From positions 1 to 64,000 of the IMG/VR virus record IMGVR_UViG_3300020473_002209: a stretch of 64,000 bases of DNA, one strand, 5' to 3'. The notes under the pieces are model-generated. The model was given only the letters and a program-made list of their open reading frames with translations, was not told the DNA's origin and did not search any database. The position numbers and the translations under genes were made by a program. Of this stretch, positions 8,943-19,230 are shown piece after piece. Within the stretch, counting starts at the first letter, position 1; each line of letters starts with the position of its first letter. Source of the DNA: a virus.

Positions 8943-11900
8943 ATGCCAGATTTACTTTCAGATATGAAGCTAGACTCTCTAGTAAACGTTGAAAAGGAAG
9001 AGGTAGTATCTCTAGTTGAGCTTTTATTAGGCGAGCAAGCCGCAATCTACAATAAAGAAAAAGAGCGTGCAAAGAATACAAGCACTCCGGGTGTCAAAGT
9101 AAAAAGCCGCCGCCAGCGTCGAAAATCCGGTCGTTCTGCGAAAACAAAAAACAAGCAAAAGTCGAAGACAGGTTCCTCAGTACAAAAAATGGAACAGCTA
9201 AGAGTAGCAAAGCAGCGACAGGAACGTCGGAAGCAGGCTTTATTAGCATACCAACTTCAATCAGGACAAAGAAGGATCGGCGATCCGGTCGGCCGATCAG
9301 GCGATGCCACGGCGTCTAAAAGAGTGGCTAAAAAAGATGCTGAGAAAGCAGCAAACTCTATTGAAATAAATGCCGCCTTAAGACCTGTAATATTGGGCTT
9401 AATAGACTTTCAACCAATCTTTGACTCAGATAAGAACGTTACGTCTGTTGGAAACTGCATAAAAGCAAAGCGCGCCGCAAGAGCAATGCATGTTGAAAAT
9501 CTTTTGGACATTGACACATCTGAAGAAATGATAGGAGAGCTTGATTGGCTAGCGGCGCATATTAAAAATCTTACGCAGCAACAAGAGTTTTTCTCTTCAT
9601 TAGACGCTAATAATATCGAGATGTATGAAGAAGCGCTATCTGCATTTGAGTTTGATTCCACTTCAGTTTCATCAGCGTCTAACACAGAGGTCTTATACAC
9701 TTTCATAAGGGACTACTGTTACTCTTTATCTGCATGCACCCCAAGACTTCTAGAGATGTCCGATAGAGAATTTGAAGCAGGAGCTAGATTACCGAGTTAT
9801 CCAAATAGCCCTAATCGCTTGAGGAAGCAATTGAAAACATCTCGTGCTTGCATGAGCACGATGTATTCCATAATGTCAGAAGATAATGAAATAGCGCTTA
9901 AGCATTTGCTGGCGACAATTTCAAGAGAGTATTTAGTGTCATTCAATAAAAAGAATGGTAACATTCCTGATGATGATGAGAGCATTTACCCTAGAAGTGG
10001 AGCCGCGTACAAGGGGTGGGGCTTTTGTTCTGCCCTAAACATCCGCCCTGCCGTCTCAAGAATGAGAGAAAACAATAACGGGGTTTCATCATCGAATATA
10101 TTTGGCAAATTTAATCTAAATGGAATTCTATATCCTTCAACTTTAAACCGCAAAAGAACGGCGGTCTATCCTTTCGAAAAATCTGAGCTTATAACAAATA
10201 GCAGACGATACGCTGCGGTGGATTCTGCTCCAGATCAAATTAAGAAATTATACAAGTCGGAAGAGCCATCAATCGCTGATGGTCCATATTCTGAGATATC
10301 GACACGCTGGGCAGAAACCGAGGAGTTCGTTAATAGTCTTTTAACAAATGAAACTTTGGAGCTTGGCTCATCACCTGGTTCTGAAGTGCTAGAATTGATC
10401 CTTAGGAACGTCGTGTTGGAGTGTTTAGAAAAGCTTCCCCAGTCCTCCTCTTCTACTGCGAGTATTTCAGATGCGATACAAATCGCATGGCTATGTGCAG
10501 CAGGTAGAGATAATTCTGCATGGAAGTGGCTGTTTTTGTTTTTAGCGTTTCTGCAAGACCAGTTTAGCGGTGCTGCAATAACTGGCGACACATCTGATAT
10601 CTCTGCGCTGGCTCATGTTGTAAAAAAAGATTCTTCCCTGATAAACATGCTTGGGAAACCCTCATCAAGTGGAACAAAGACGCAATTTTTTAGTGTTCCT
10701 GAATCATCTGTTCGTGTCTCTCCAAAGCCTGAAGACTGGGAAAACCCAACAACAATAGAGCCAATGGAAGTGACGCAAAAAACAGACATCGCTGAGGGTG
10801 AAAGTAGCGAGAACACATCACTTCAGTCTTATTTCGGGCTAAGCTGGGAAGAGGTTTGTGATAAGGTCACCATGGGTATTCGTGATAAGCTTTCAACTAG
10901 TACTAAATCGACTTCCAGCGAGTTGTCTGGAGAGACGTCTGTTAAGCTTGATGATATAAAAGACTCGCTAATGGCTCTTTCGACATCGGGTGATTCAATA
11001 TTCGCGAACCTTTTAGGACTGCTAGATGATGTAAATTACTTGTTTCTGAATGGGTCAATAGATGAGCTTGAGCTGACGACATTCACACAGATCCCATCCA
11101 ACCGCATGCATGGTGCTATAATACTTGCTGCTGCAAAGGTGTCATCTTTTTATATAGATGATTTAACGAATACAAGCGGAACAACTTCTGCTGTTTATGA
11201 GACAGAAGCTTCAAGCGTGTCTTCTCTTACAGGGAAGGCATCTATTGCAACATTGGCTGGTGGATCAACTGCAAAATTAATAGGTCCAAGAATGGCAGCA
11301 TCCTGGACTTCGCCCTCTGCAGGAGACAAGATTGCTCCAGCTGGCTTAAGTATGACATTTAGCTATGCTGGAGTGACTGATCGTATCGATGCTCTTTCTA
11401 CTTTTCTTGACTCTGAAGAGCAGAATTCTTCTACTTTAGAAGAAAGCTCTTCTGCTATTGCTCGAATCTTTACTGCGCTTGATGAAGACCATGAATTTGC
11501 AATAGGGTTTATTTCTTCTTTGTCAAAGTATTTTTCAAATGTAAGCGACAATTACACTGCGGTCGTCGATTCTTTGTCTTCTGATATCGATGATGAAACA
11601 GAGGGGACACAGAGTCTAAGAGAAAGAATAGAGGGTGGCTTGCCGATGTCGACAGATATGTGCAAGATGCTATTAAATTATATTCGGGTGTACGATTCAT
11701 CTGATGCGACTTACCGTGAGATACGTACAAGAGATAAGCTGCTTGCATGCTCGAATATGACGTTTATGTCAACCACGTTACAAGAAGAAGATTTCTGTGA
11801 AGCAAACAAACTAAAATACGCTGTTGTTGGAATACCTGCCGGCTTATTAGATATGACAAAAGAAGAGCCGATAGATCTTGATGATGTGGATCGAGAATTA

Positions 11901-12731
11901 TCAACTACTTCAAATGAAAATTTCTTGGTCTCTATTGAAAAAGTTGACCTGACCAGACCTGAGCTAGAGTACGTTGATAAAGAGTATTCATTTTCTAGAA
12001 ATTTATTTATTAACAGAGTAGATGATTCCACCGAGGGAGAGCTGATTGTAAATTTCGATTCCATCGATGGTGATTTTTCTGTAACAGAAGAGACAGAGTC
12101 AGGATTGTCAGAAGAGAAATATACGGATGAGCAAATAAACAATCTTAAGAATGATTTTGCTCTCAAGCTTTACTCCGATATCTTTTTAGATTTAGACTTC
12201 TTTCCTGATGCTTACCCTAATGGCACTCGACAGCGTAGGGGCGTCTTGACCGGATCTATTTCGATGCCAGCATTGGACGCCGTTAATAAAGATGAATCTT
12301 CGTTTTTGTCTGGAAGCAATATAGCATTTGACACAGACGATAGGAAGGTTGAGGCGTTTACATTCTACAATGAAAATGGTGAAACTCTTGACATGAATTT
12401 ATTCAAGGGTTTAGATCCCGTAGCGTTTTCTGTTTATTCTTATTTGAATTCTTATGGAGCCGTCGCATCAGCGGCTGATAAGAAAGAGTCTCTAAAATAT
12501 GGCACGATATTTGAAAGAGTACTTGCTATCCCATTTGATCCTTCATCATTTGAGGTAGAGATTTCAACTGATGAAGAAGACTCTGCATCTGTGAACGCAA
12601 AAAACAATAAGTTAACAGAGTCAGAAGCAGAAGTAGGAGTCGGGCTAGAAACATCTCAGGGCGTTGAGCTAGCTAATTACAGGGTGTATGTGACCATTCC
12701 AGAAACTGAATCAGAGGAGTCGACACAATGA
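8943..12731 (+). CDS. Very large uncharacterised virion-region protein
   Basis: This 1,262-residue protein is one of the largest in the window. Residues ~35-125 are extremely basic (KSRRQRRKSGRSAKTKNKQK). The remainder is largely helical, Ser/Glu/Asp-rich, with long segments of low hydrophobicity and a moderately acidic C-terminal third. I recognise no catalytic motif and no family. It is embedded in an operon of structural genes and its stop overlaps the next start in ATGA (12728-12731), so it is coupled to the FnIII-like protein downstream. A large fibre-, whisker- or baseplate-associated protein is possible. Confidence 0.55.
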   Translation: MPDLLSDMKLDSLVNVEKEEVVSLVELLLGEQAAIYNKEKERAKNTSTPGVKVKSRRQRRKSGRSAKTKNKQKSKTGSSVQKMEQLRVAKQRQERRKQALLAYQLQSGQRRIGDPVGRSGDATASKRVAKKDAEKAANSIEINAALRPVILGLIDFQPIFDSDKNVTSVGNCIKAKRAARAMHVENLLDIDTSEEMIGELDWLAAHIKNLTQQQEFFSSLDANNIEMYEEALSAFEFDSTSVSSASNTEVLYTFIRDYCYSLSACTPRLLEMSDREFEAGARLPSYPNSPNRLRKQLKTSRACMSTMYSIMSEDNEIALKHLLATISREYLVSFNKKNGNIPDDDESIYPRSGAAYKGWGFCSALNIRPAVSRMRENNNGVSSSNIFGKFNLNGILYPSTLNRKRTAVYPFEKSELITNSRRYAAVDSAPDQIKKLYKSEEPSIADGPYSEISTRWAETEEFVNSLLTNETLELGSSPGSEVLELILRNVVLECLEKLPQSSSSTASISDAIQIAWLCAAGRDNSAWKWLFLFLAFLQDQFSGAAITGDTSDISALAHVVKKDSSLINMLGKPSSSGTKTQFFSVPESSVRVSPKPEDWENPTTIEPMEVTQKTDIAEGESSENTSLQSYFGLSWEEVCDKVTMGIRDKLSTSTKSTSSELSGETSVKLDDIKDSLMALSTSGDSIFANLLGLLDDVNYLFLNGSIDELELTTFTQIPSNRMHGAIILAAAKVSSFYIDDLTNTSGTTSAVYETEASSVSSLTGKASIATLAGGSTAKLIGPRMAASWTSPSAGDKIAPAGLSMTFSYAGVTDRIDALSTFLDSEEQNSSTLEESSSAIARIFTALDEDHEFAIGFISSLSKYFSNVSDNYTAVVDSLSSDIDDETEGTQSLRERIEGGLPMSTDMCKMLLNYIRVYDSSDATYREIRTRDKLLACSNMTFMSTTLQEEDFCEANKLKYAVVGIPAGLLDMTKEEPIDLDDVDRELSTTSNENFLVSIEKVDLTRPELEYVDKEYSFSRNLFINRVDDSTEGELIVNFDSIDGDFSVTEETESGLSEEKYTDEQINNLKNDFALKLYSDIFLDLDFFPDAYPNGTRQRRGVLTGSISMPALDAVNKDESSFLSGSNIAFDTDDRKVEAFTFYNENGETLDMNLFKGLDPVAFSVYSYLNSYGAVASAADKKESLKYGTIFERVLAIPFDPSSFEVEISTDEEDSASVNAKNNKLTESEAEVGVGLETSQGVELANYRVYVTIPETESEESTQ

Positions 12732-14524
12732 GCGTAGAATCTATACCAAGCCAGCCTCTTCCTGTTTTTGATGTACCAGAAATGATAGACATAAAAGCAG
12801 AATTTAGATACAACTTTTTTGTTGCAGATGAAACAATAGATGAAAGTGGCAATCGTGCAGTGAACGGTAATCTATCTCGCAGATTTAAGAATAAGGGCAC
12901 AGTTGATGAAACTAATCTTGACGCCCGTCAGTCTCGATACGCTACACTAACTTTTGGGCTTAAAGATACAAAGAAAAGTATGTTGGCTACAAAGAATTCA
13001 TCACTGAGATCCACACGAAGGGAAATCCGTCGATCCCTACGTAGGGGAAAGATTTTTACCGAAGACGAAGCTGCTGGCTTAAATTTCTCCGCGCTTTGCG
13101 CAGGCAACCTGCAACTACCACAGAATATAGAAAACATGGTAAGAATGCGGCTTAATTCGCTTGGCACTGATGAAGCTACCCCGCTTGAGCTACTTACAAC
13201 AATCGCAGAAACCAGCGAAATAGACTCAAATTTATTAGAGAGCCTGTTACCCCCCTCATTGAATGAAGAGCCCGAAAGCGCTGCTTATACAGATTTCTTT
13301 GTTAACGAATCAAAGGCTTCAACGTTAATGCAGCTTAATTCCACTTATGCACCCTATATGCGAAGAACATCAGCACAAAGGGGGACGTCTATTGGGATGT
13401 CTCAAATTGTTGAAGACTATTTGGCTTCATTAAAGAAGTCAAAAGCTATCTCAAATAACCCGAGTCTGCTTAGCAATGATGAATACTTGTTTGACATTCC
13501 CTACATAGATTTAGAGCAGGTAGACACAGATGACTTTGTTGCAGAGGCAGATGTCGTGGGGTTTGTAATCCAAAAGAAGCGGGTTTATAAGGGAGTACGT
13601 TACCCGATGCCTCCGATTATTGCGATGGGGCAAAAGGTGAGAACAGTATATGATTCTCAGATAGCTTATGGTCAAACCTACGAATATACAGGACACACTA
13701 TAGCAAAGTTTAGAGTGCCAGCTACAGACACTGAGGGAAATATGTTTATTAAAACATTCCTGGTGTCTTCTAAACCAGCTCCCGTGGTGACTCTAGTTGC
13801 AAAAGAAACGCGGCGCCCCGATCCGCCGGCAGATGTTAATTACTATTTTGAATATGATAGTGAGAACCTTGTTATAACATGGGCACCCCCTGTGAATCCT
13901 CAAAGAGACGTAAAGTATATCCAGGTATTTCGGAGAAAATCTATTGATGATGCTTTCACGCTTATTAAGCATTTTGATTTTGACGACTCTGTAGTTAGAT
14001 CAGACCCTAAAGAGCATATCGACCCAGGTTTAGATAAGTCTGTGGTAACGATGCCGACGTATTTCATAGACAGTGAATTTGATAAGACGAAATCTTATAT
14101 TTATGCCATAGTTGCGATTGATGCGAGACAGATCAGCTCAAGATACTCTACTCAAATAAAAGTGAGCTTTGACAAGTCTAAGAATAAGATAAAGAAAGAG
14201 TTTATTTCTTACGCAGGTGCTCCAAAGCAGTACCCTAATTGGTTCTTAAAGCAAAACTTTTTTGTAGACACCATGAAAGATAGCGCTCATAAGGCCGTAC
14301 AGATTTACTTTAACCCAGAAGCTTATACACTTCTTAAGAATGGAAGGGAAGTAATTCCGGCTTTTTGTACAACATCACAAGACCCTCTTTCAAAATACGT
14401 TTTTCAGTTTATAAATACTGACAGGTTATTAGATCAGAAGTTAGAAGTTACGATTGATGATTCGATTTTGGTAGAGGCACCAGTTAAGCAAAAAACCACA
14501 CTAGAGCAAGATATAAGTGAGTGA
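12728..14524 (+). CDS. Virion structural protein with FnIII-like domain
   Basis: The start ATG overlaps the preceding TGA (ATGA). The 598-residue product has a short basic patch near residues 95-112 (RSTRREIRRSLRRGK). A fibronectin-III-like module follows at about 360-480: PDPPADVNYYFEYD, LVITWAPP, VKYIQVFRRK and YIYAIVAIDA show the usual W/Y/Y pattern. A beta-rich C-terminal domain ends the protein. It shares the FnIII plus basic-patch architecture with the product of 6410-8941, and both flank the 1,262-residue protein, so the three may form one substructure. No enzyme motif is visible. Confidence 0.6.
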   Translation: MSVESIPSQPLPVFDVPEMIDIKAEFRYNFFVADETIDESGNRAVNGNLSRRFKNKGTVDETNLDARQSRYATLTFGLKDTKKSMLATKNSSLRSTRREIRRSLRRGKIFTEDEAAGLNFSALCAGNLQLPQNIENMVRMRLNSLGTDEATPLELLTTIAETSEIDSNLLESLLPPSLNEEPESAAYTDFFVNESKASTLMQLNSTYAPYMRRTSAQRGTSIGMSQIVEDYLASLKKSKAISNNPSLLSNDEYLFDIPYIDLEQVDTDDFVAEADVVGFVIQKKRVYKGVRYPMPPIIAMGQKVRTVYDSQIAYGQTYEYTGHTIAKFRVPATDTEGNMFIKTFLVSSKPAPVVTLVAKETRRPDPPADVNYYFEYDSENLVITWAPPVNPQRDVKYIQVFRRKSIDDAFTLIKHFDFDDSVVRSDPKEHIDPGLDKSVVTMPTYFIDSEFDKTKSYIYAIVAIDARQISSRYSTQIKVSFDKSKNKIKKEFISYAGAPKQYPNWFLKQNFFVDTMKDSAHKAVQIYFNPEAYTLLKNGREVIPAFCTTSQDPLSKYVFQFINTDRLLDQKLEVTIDDSILVEAPVKQKTTLEQDISE

Positions 14525-14545
14525 ATGTTTACTACGTTTTTAGAG

Positions 14546-14554
14546 ATGTATAAT
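14546..14554 (+). promoter_or_regulatory. Candidate promoter, ATGTATAAT
   Basis: This is an exact copy of the nonamer at 2250 and 4851. It lies in a 56-base gap, 26 bases before the start of the gene at 14581 and just upstream of a strong GAGGAAG ribosome binding site. Promoter role is inferred from recurrence. Confidence 0.45.
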
Positions 14555-14580
14555 TAAACCCTGAGGAGTGGAGGAAGCAC

Positions 14581-15291
14581 ATGGGCTTTTTAGACAATAG
14601 CACGAACAACATTATAGTAGATGCGGTTCTCACCGACTATGGTAGGGAATTATTGTCAAGAAATGATGGCAGCTTTTCGATTGTTAAGTTTGCTTTTGGA
14701 GATGATGAGGTAGATTATACTACGGTACAGAAGTTCGGAAGAACGGTTGGTAAAGAAAAGATAGAAAAAAATACACCGGTTTTTGAAGCGCAGACAAACC
14801 AGAATTATGCGCTGAAAAACAAGCTTATAAGTCTTTCAAACCCAACGCTGGTTAAGCTACCGGGCGTGACTCTTACTGGGGACGGCTTAAGCGGCAATAC
14901 ACTGTCCTTCAAGCGAACAGGTGCCAGCGCGCAACGTTCTGTCACCTTCACGCAATCTGTTACAGATGAAAATACGTTGGATCCAGAGTTAAGAGACCAG
15001 ACATTCTTGGTGAAGCTGCCGTATCGCTTTTTGGAGCTAGTAGGTTCAGACAACACTCCTGACTCAATAGATTCTAATGACATAGCAACATATATCGTTA
15101 CAAGAGATAGCTCCACTACCGCAATCGGGGGCTCAAAGTTAACTCTCAATATTAAGACTCGATCGATTTCTGACAGCGTCTTCACCTATTACGGCGATGC
15201 CGACAACAAGTCTCAGATTTCTAGCACTCTTCGAGTAATCGGCGTGCAGTCAGGTGTTGTTTCAGAGTTGACCGTTTCGGTACAGAAGTGA
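14581..15291 (+). CDS. Virion structural protein, MGFLDNSTNNI family
   Basis: The 236-residue protein begins MGFLDNSTNNIIVDAVLTDY then GRELLS, followed by FSIVKFAFGDDEVDY. I recognise this opening from structural proteins of T4-like marine phages. It shares the LTxxGRE segment with the product of 5468-6409. The C-terminal half is beta-rich. It has a strong ribosome binding site (GGAGGAAG) and a candidate promoter just upstream, so it probably begins a unit with the two structural genes after it (gaps of 10 and 11 bases). Precise virion location is unknown. Confidence 0.6.
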   Translation: MGFLDNSTNNIIVDAVLTDYGRELLSRNDGSFSIVKFAFGDDEVDYTTVQKFGRTVGKEKIEKNTPVFEAQTNQNYALKNKLISLSNPTLVKLPGVTLTGDGLSGNTLSFKRTGASAQRSVTFTQSVTDENTLDPELRDQTFLVKLPYRFLELVGSDNTPDSIDSNDIATYIVTRDSSTTAIGGSKLTLNIKTRSISDSVFTYYGDADNKSQISSTLRVIGVQSGVVSELTVSVQK

Positions 15292-15301
15292 GGAAAGATT
15301 A

Positions 15302-16627
15302 GTGGCTACATTTAAAGAAATCTCAGCAGCAGACGTTAAGACATCGCGCTCTGTGCTAAATCAGCTTGTAGATGTTATTCAAGAAGATATTTCTGGGTCT
15401 GCGACTAGACGAACATACCAGATGTGGGTAACTGGTGGTATTGGTCCCGGTGTTACGTCTTCGCTGTACCAGACAGTATATGATCAAGATTTTTCGCTTC
15501 AAACCGCTAACCCCATTATGGATATGACAGCAGGTTTGTGGGTTTCCGGGTCGACAGTGCTGAGCTGCTCATCGGGGCTGGATGCCAATGGAAAAATGCT
15601 GTTTCCTTCTAGCTCATTAATGATGAGAGAAAAAGTAGACATCTATAAGCAATATGCAGCTAGTTTACTTGGGAATGCTGAATCAGCTTTTACGACCCCG
15701 TTCGGTAGCGCAACAGCTACAGACCAAGTTGACGCAGCCGTATTTCTTTCTTTCAAGAGATTATTTTCCCGTGACAAAGTAAAAAGAGAGACGTTTGCTC
15801 TTAAGATGTACGCGTCTGCTTCGGAAGTACAATTCCCAGAAGATGGTGGCCAGAACAAATTTACAGTACCAGGTGGCTCTGCTTGGGGTGGAGACAGTGG
15901 CGATACAATGTGGTTCGGAATTCCGAACCTTGATAAGACGTCTACAGGCTCTGTAAGAATTTATACAGATTTCGGAGCATCTCAAAATAGGCGCAGAACG
16001 TTTGGCGGAGAAGTTGGTGATTTGGTTGATTCATCTGATACGACAAAGAAGATTGGATTGATTTTCTACGATCAAGGTACGGTTGTGCTAAACGTCGATA
16101 GAGCCATTAACTCTAAGCAGTACGCTAGCGGAACCATCGATGGAATGACTGCGACTGCGAACAAGGATGTTCCTCGAGGAAAAGCACTCTTGGGATTTGG
16201 TAACGGTACAATAACACGTAACAATGGAAGCGAATGTCTTGGTAGTAAAGCGCAGTTTGTTCCTGACTTCTTTACATCTGGCTCCATTGACGATATCGTT
16301 ACACACTTCGCTACAACAAGATTTAGCTCTGGCTCATTGACGGCATGTACGTTCCAGAACAATACGAATATTAATTCAACCCTGATTTTCTGTAGAGCAA
16401 CAGCGGATGAGTTCAACTATTCATCAAACCCGACCTACACAGACACGAATAATAGAATTAGAGTTATCGATGAAGGGCAAGAAGACGTACAACGGTCATT
16501 CAGTTTTATAACGACTGTTGGTCTATATGACGTAAATGACAACCTATTGGCGGTTGCTAAGCTTTCAAGACCCATCGAAAAGAATGACGAAAAGGATTTG
16601 ACTGTTAGGGTAAGGCTGGACTTCTAG
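15302..16627 (+). CDS. Virion structural protein (MATFKEISAADVKTSRS family)
   Basis: The 441-residue protein starts with GTG at 15302, preceded by GAGGAAAG with good spacing. Its first half (KEISAADVKTSRSVLNQLVD, DISGSATRR, MWVTGGIGPGVTSSLYQTVY, SFKRLFSRD) matches a conserved structural family I recognise from T4-like marine myoviruses, of unknown detailed role. The C-terminus ends VRVRLDF and aligns with that of the next gene (VRVKLDF), suggesting a shared C-terminal module. No enzymatic signature is visible. A tail or baseplate-associated role is likely from its neighbours. Confidence 0.65.
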   Translation: MATFKEISAADVKTSRSVLNQLVDVIQEDISGSATRRTYQMWVTGGIGPGVTSSLYQTVYDQDFSLQTANPIMDMTAGLWVSGSTVLSCSSGLDANGKMLFPSSSLMMREKVDIYKQYAASLLGNAESAFTTPFGSATATDQVDAAVFLSFKRLFSRDKVKRETFALKMYASASEVQFPEDGGQNKFTVPGGSAWGGDSGDTMWFGIPNLDKTSTGSVRIYTDFGASQNRRRTFGGEVGDLVDSSDTTKKIGLIFYDQGTVVLNVDRAINSKQYASGTIDGMTATANKDVPRGKALLGFGNGTITRNNGSECLGSKAQFVPDFFTSGSIDDIVTHFATTRFSSGSLTACTFQNNTNINSTLIFCRATADEFNYSSNPTYTDTNNRIRVIDEGQEDVQRSFSFITTVGLYDVNDNLLAVAKLSRPIEKNDEKDLTVRVRLDF

Positions 16628-16638
16628 TGGGGGTATAG

Positions 16639-19230
16639 ATGTCCCTTTTTAGGCTTGACAAAAATTACTTTGACAGTTTTAAGATTCTTACGAAGCCTAT
16701 TCGGACTTTTGTTTCAGCATCAGGTGCAAATCCTGGTGCGGGCGGGGAGTCTGAGCTAGCTGGAGCTGTAAAAGTATTCCCGCTAGCTGCGATGGGAATG
16801 AAAGAGGTGCCAAAAGAGGCACCACCTGATTCTCCTCCGTTAGCAGATTCTTTAGAAGAGTATCGACTCTCTGTTTTAGCAATAACAGCGTCAGCCGACA
16901 CCACATCTATTTCGTACGATGAAATAGACCAATATATGCTTATGGTAAATTCTGCCAGCGTATCTGCTAAGCGACAAAAAGAAGTTGAGATACTACGGTT
17001 CGAGCCATCGTTTAAGTTTACCAGTGACACGTTAAGAAAAAGAGTCATCCAAGAAGTTTTATTCCCCTTTTATAGACCACAATATGGGTCAACATGTAAT
17101 TGGGCTTTTTCGAATTATCATACGTTAAATTTCTTTTATACAGATGAACCAGAAAGAACGGCTTGGGAAGAGCGCTGTGTCCCCATGGGCCCTGCACTTG
17201 CTCGAATTCCCTCTAGCTCTGTGTTGATATACCCTGCAATGTCGGCAAGCTCAGCCGGGATTGTTCGCTCTGCGAACAGTCAGCTTAACGGCTTGACGCC
17301 ATACCGCCCAACAGGCTCTTTCTCTTTTGAGTTCTATATAAACCCTCGATATACAACTTTCGAGCGAGGCGGAGAGTTCAGGGCTGGAACATTGTTTCAC
17401 ATGTCAAGCTCTTTCGCTCTTTCTTTGGTCGCGGGTGATTCGAAAGACGACAACGGGTACCTGGATGGATATCGCTTATTACTGCAATTGTCCCACAGCG
17501 CAGACATTCCGCCTTCTAAGATTGCGATGGATACCCTGGCAGCACCTTCAGCAGGTCATCTTGTGTATTCTTCATCCAACAATTCTTTGAAAAGAAATCA
17601 TTGGCACTATTGCTGCGTTCGGTGGGGTTGGCATGATCAGAACTCAACTGGATCGTTCTTTATTGACGGTGAAGAGAGGGGCACATTCTTAATTAGAGAT
17701 ATGTTCTTGACAGCCAGCGGGTTGACTCAGTCTGGAAGTTGGCTTCAAGCAACAAGGTTGGATACGGTTCGTGATTCCGGAAGAGAGCGAGGCGCTCCGG
17801 ATGCGCTCTTTGTGGGTAACTATTATGATGGTCCCAACGATGATTCACCAACTTGGGGCGGCGCTGGAACCGACTCTTATATTGCACAATTCTTTAATCC
17901 TACCGCAGCGTACAAGGATGGCATAAAAAACTTTTATCCAACAATCGATAAAGACTCTGTTGATTCTCCCACTGAACCGACGATCTATAATTTCAGTCAT
18001 CCTCTTCAAGCAGAAGTGCATGAGCTAAAGATTTACAGCCGATATCGTGATGATGGTGAGATATTAACTTCTAGCGTTGATGGGATAGAAAACCTTTATA
18101 GCGCGTCTTCGGACGGTCTTGAATTTTATGTTCCACCATTTTTCATGAAAGATACTAAGACTAGAGATATTTTTCAAACACCATTCCAGACTGTACGTGG
18201 CTCCACTGATGATCCATTCAACGTGCCATTGTCTTTTGGCGTTGGTGGTCATTATTTGAATCTAGAGAATTTCACCAAAGAGCTAGTACAAAAGCAATGG
18301 CCCCGGCTTTTTAGATTAACCGGAAGCACCATAGATACAGATACTGGGTGGCAAAGCTGTAATTACTTCTTAAATACAACGGGTAGTGTAAGAAAAAGAA
18401 ATTTGACAATTCTTCCGTGTGATAACGGATTGTTCAACCAGAATTTTGGTCTCTTGGAACAAGTTGTCACTTCCTCTGATTCCTTAAGTTTATTTGTCGA
18501 TGATATGGGAACAAGAAGGCTGAGTTTGATTAGCTTGAACAATCTCTTACCGACTGGGTCAATTGGAGAAGGGCTGCTTGGTACCGAAACAGCTGGCTCG
18601 ATATCGCAAGCTTTGCAAGGCCCAACGCCAGATGATCCCTCTGTACCAGCTGGAGCCATCCTAACGATTTATAACAGAACACGTGATCCATCGTCTAATG
18701 AAGTTTCTTTCTTCGATGCTAGTAACCTGTTTTATGGAAACAAGATCGACCCTGGCTCGTATGTTTTGACAGACCCTCTTATAACTGGCTCTTCCGGGCG
18801 TGTTAAAATTACTCTTAAAGATAACGGCCGCGGAAATCTATACAGGGCAGATGCAACAGGTAGTCACCCATTGTGGTCTACTGTTGGCACTATAATGTAC
18901 GAAGAGGGTCTTGCTGTCGTAAAGACACCGGTTATACCAAGGTTCGGAAGAGATCGATTTGAGGTCAATCTGAAGGGACAGCAGAATATCTACAACCTAA
19001 GAATGAGTGTCCCGGCTGAGGAAGGGAATTTAGATCTTTCAGTGAATCCATCATTCAAGAATTTGGCGCCATCAGGCTTGACAGCTGATTCGTTATCTGA
19101 CTTTACTTACATAACGAATGTTAACTTTTTGGATGAAAACCTTAATGTTATACTTAAGTCTCACTTCTCTCAAGCGATTGTGAAGAGGGTTGATGATAGG
19201 TTTGTCGTAAGAGTTAAGCTGGATTTTTAG
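16639..19230 (+). CDS. Large structural protein with LamG/concanavalin-like domain
   Basis: This is an 863-residue protein. Residues ~220-350 have the pattern of a LamG/concanavalin A-like jelly-roll: TGSFSFEFYINPR, a HWHYCCVRWGW strand, then TGSFFIDGEERG. Such folds often bind glycans. The C-terminus (LDENLNVILKS ... VRVKLDF) resembles that of the upstream gene. A GGGGGT ribosome binding site precedes ATG, and the TAG stop overlaps the GTG start of the resolvase gene by one base (TAGTG). A host-surface-binding or structural protein is a reasonable reading; carbohydrate binding is not shown. Confidence 0.6.
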   Translation: MSLFRLDKNYFDSFKILTKPIRTFVSASGANPGAGGESELAGAVKVFPLAAMGMKEVPKEAPPDSPPLADSLEEYRLSVLAITASADTTSISYDEIDQYMLMVNSASVSAKRQKEVEILRFEPSFKFTSDTLRKRVIQEVLFPFYRPQYGSTCNWAFSNYHTLNFFYTDEPERTAWEERCVPMGPALARIPSSSVLIYPAMSASSAGIVRSANSQLNGLTPYRPTGSFSFEFYINPRYTTFERGGEFRAGTLFHMSSSFALSLVAGDSKDDNGYLDGYRLLLQLSHSADIPPSKIAMDTLAAPSAGHLVYSSSNNSLKRNHWHYCCVRWGWHDQNSTGSFFIDGEERGTFLIRDMFLTASGLTQSGSWLQATRLDTVRDSGRERGAPDALFVGNYYDGPNDDSPTWGGAGTDSYIAQFFNPTAAYKDGIKNFYPTIDKDSVDSPTEPTIYNFSHPLQAEVHELKIYSRYRDDGEILTSSVDGIENLYSASSDGLEFYVPPFFMKDTKTRDIFQTPFQTVRGSTDDPFNVPLSFGVGGHYLNLENFTKELVQKQWPRLFRLTGSTIDTDTGWQSCNYFLNTTGSVRKRNLTILPCDNGLFNQNFGLLEQVVTSSDSLSLFVDDMGTRRLSLISLNNLLPTGSIGEGLLGTETAGSISQALQGPTPDDPSVPAGAILTIYNRTRDPSSNEVSFFDASNLFYGNKIDPGSYVLTDPLITGSSGRVKITLKDNGRGNLYRADATGSHPLWSTVGTIMYEEGLAVVKTPVIPRFGRDRFEVNLKGQQNIYNLRMSVPAEEGNLDLSVNPSFKNLAPSGLTADSLSDFTYITNVNFLDENLNVILKSHFSQAIVKRVDDRFVVRVKLDF

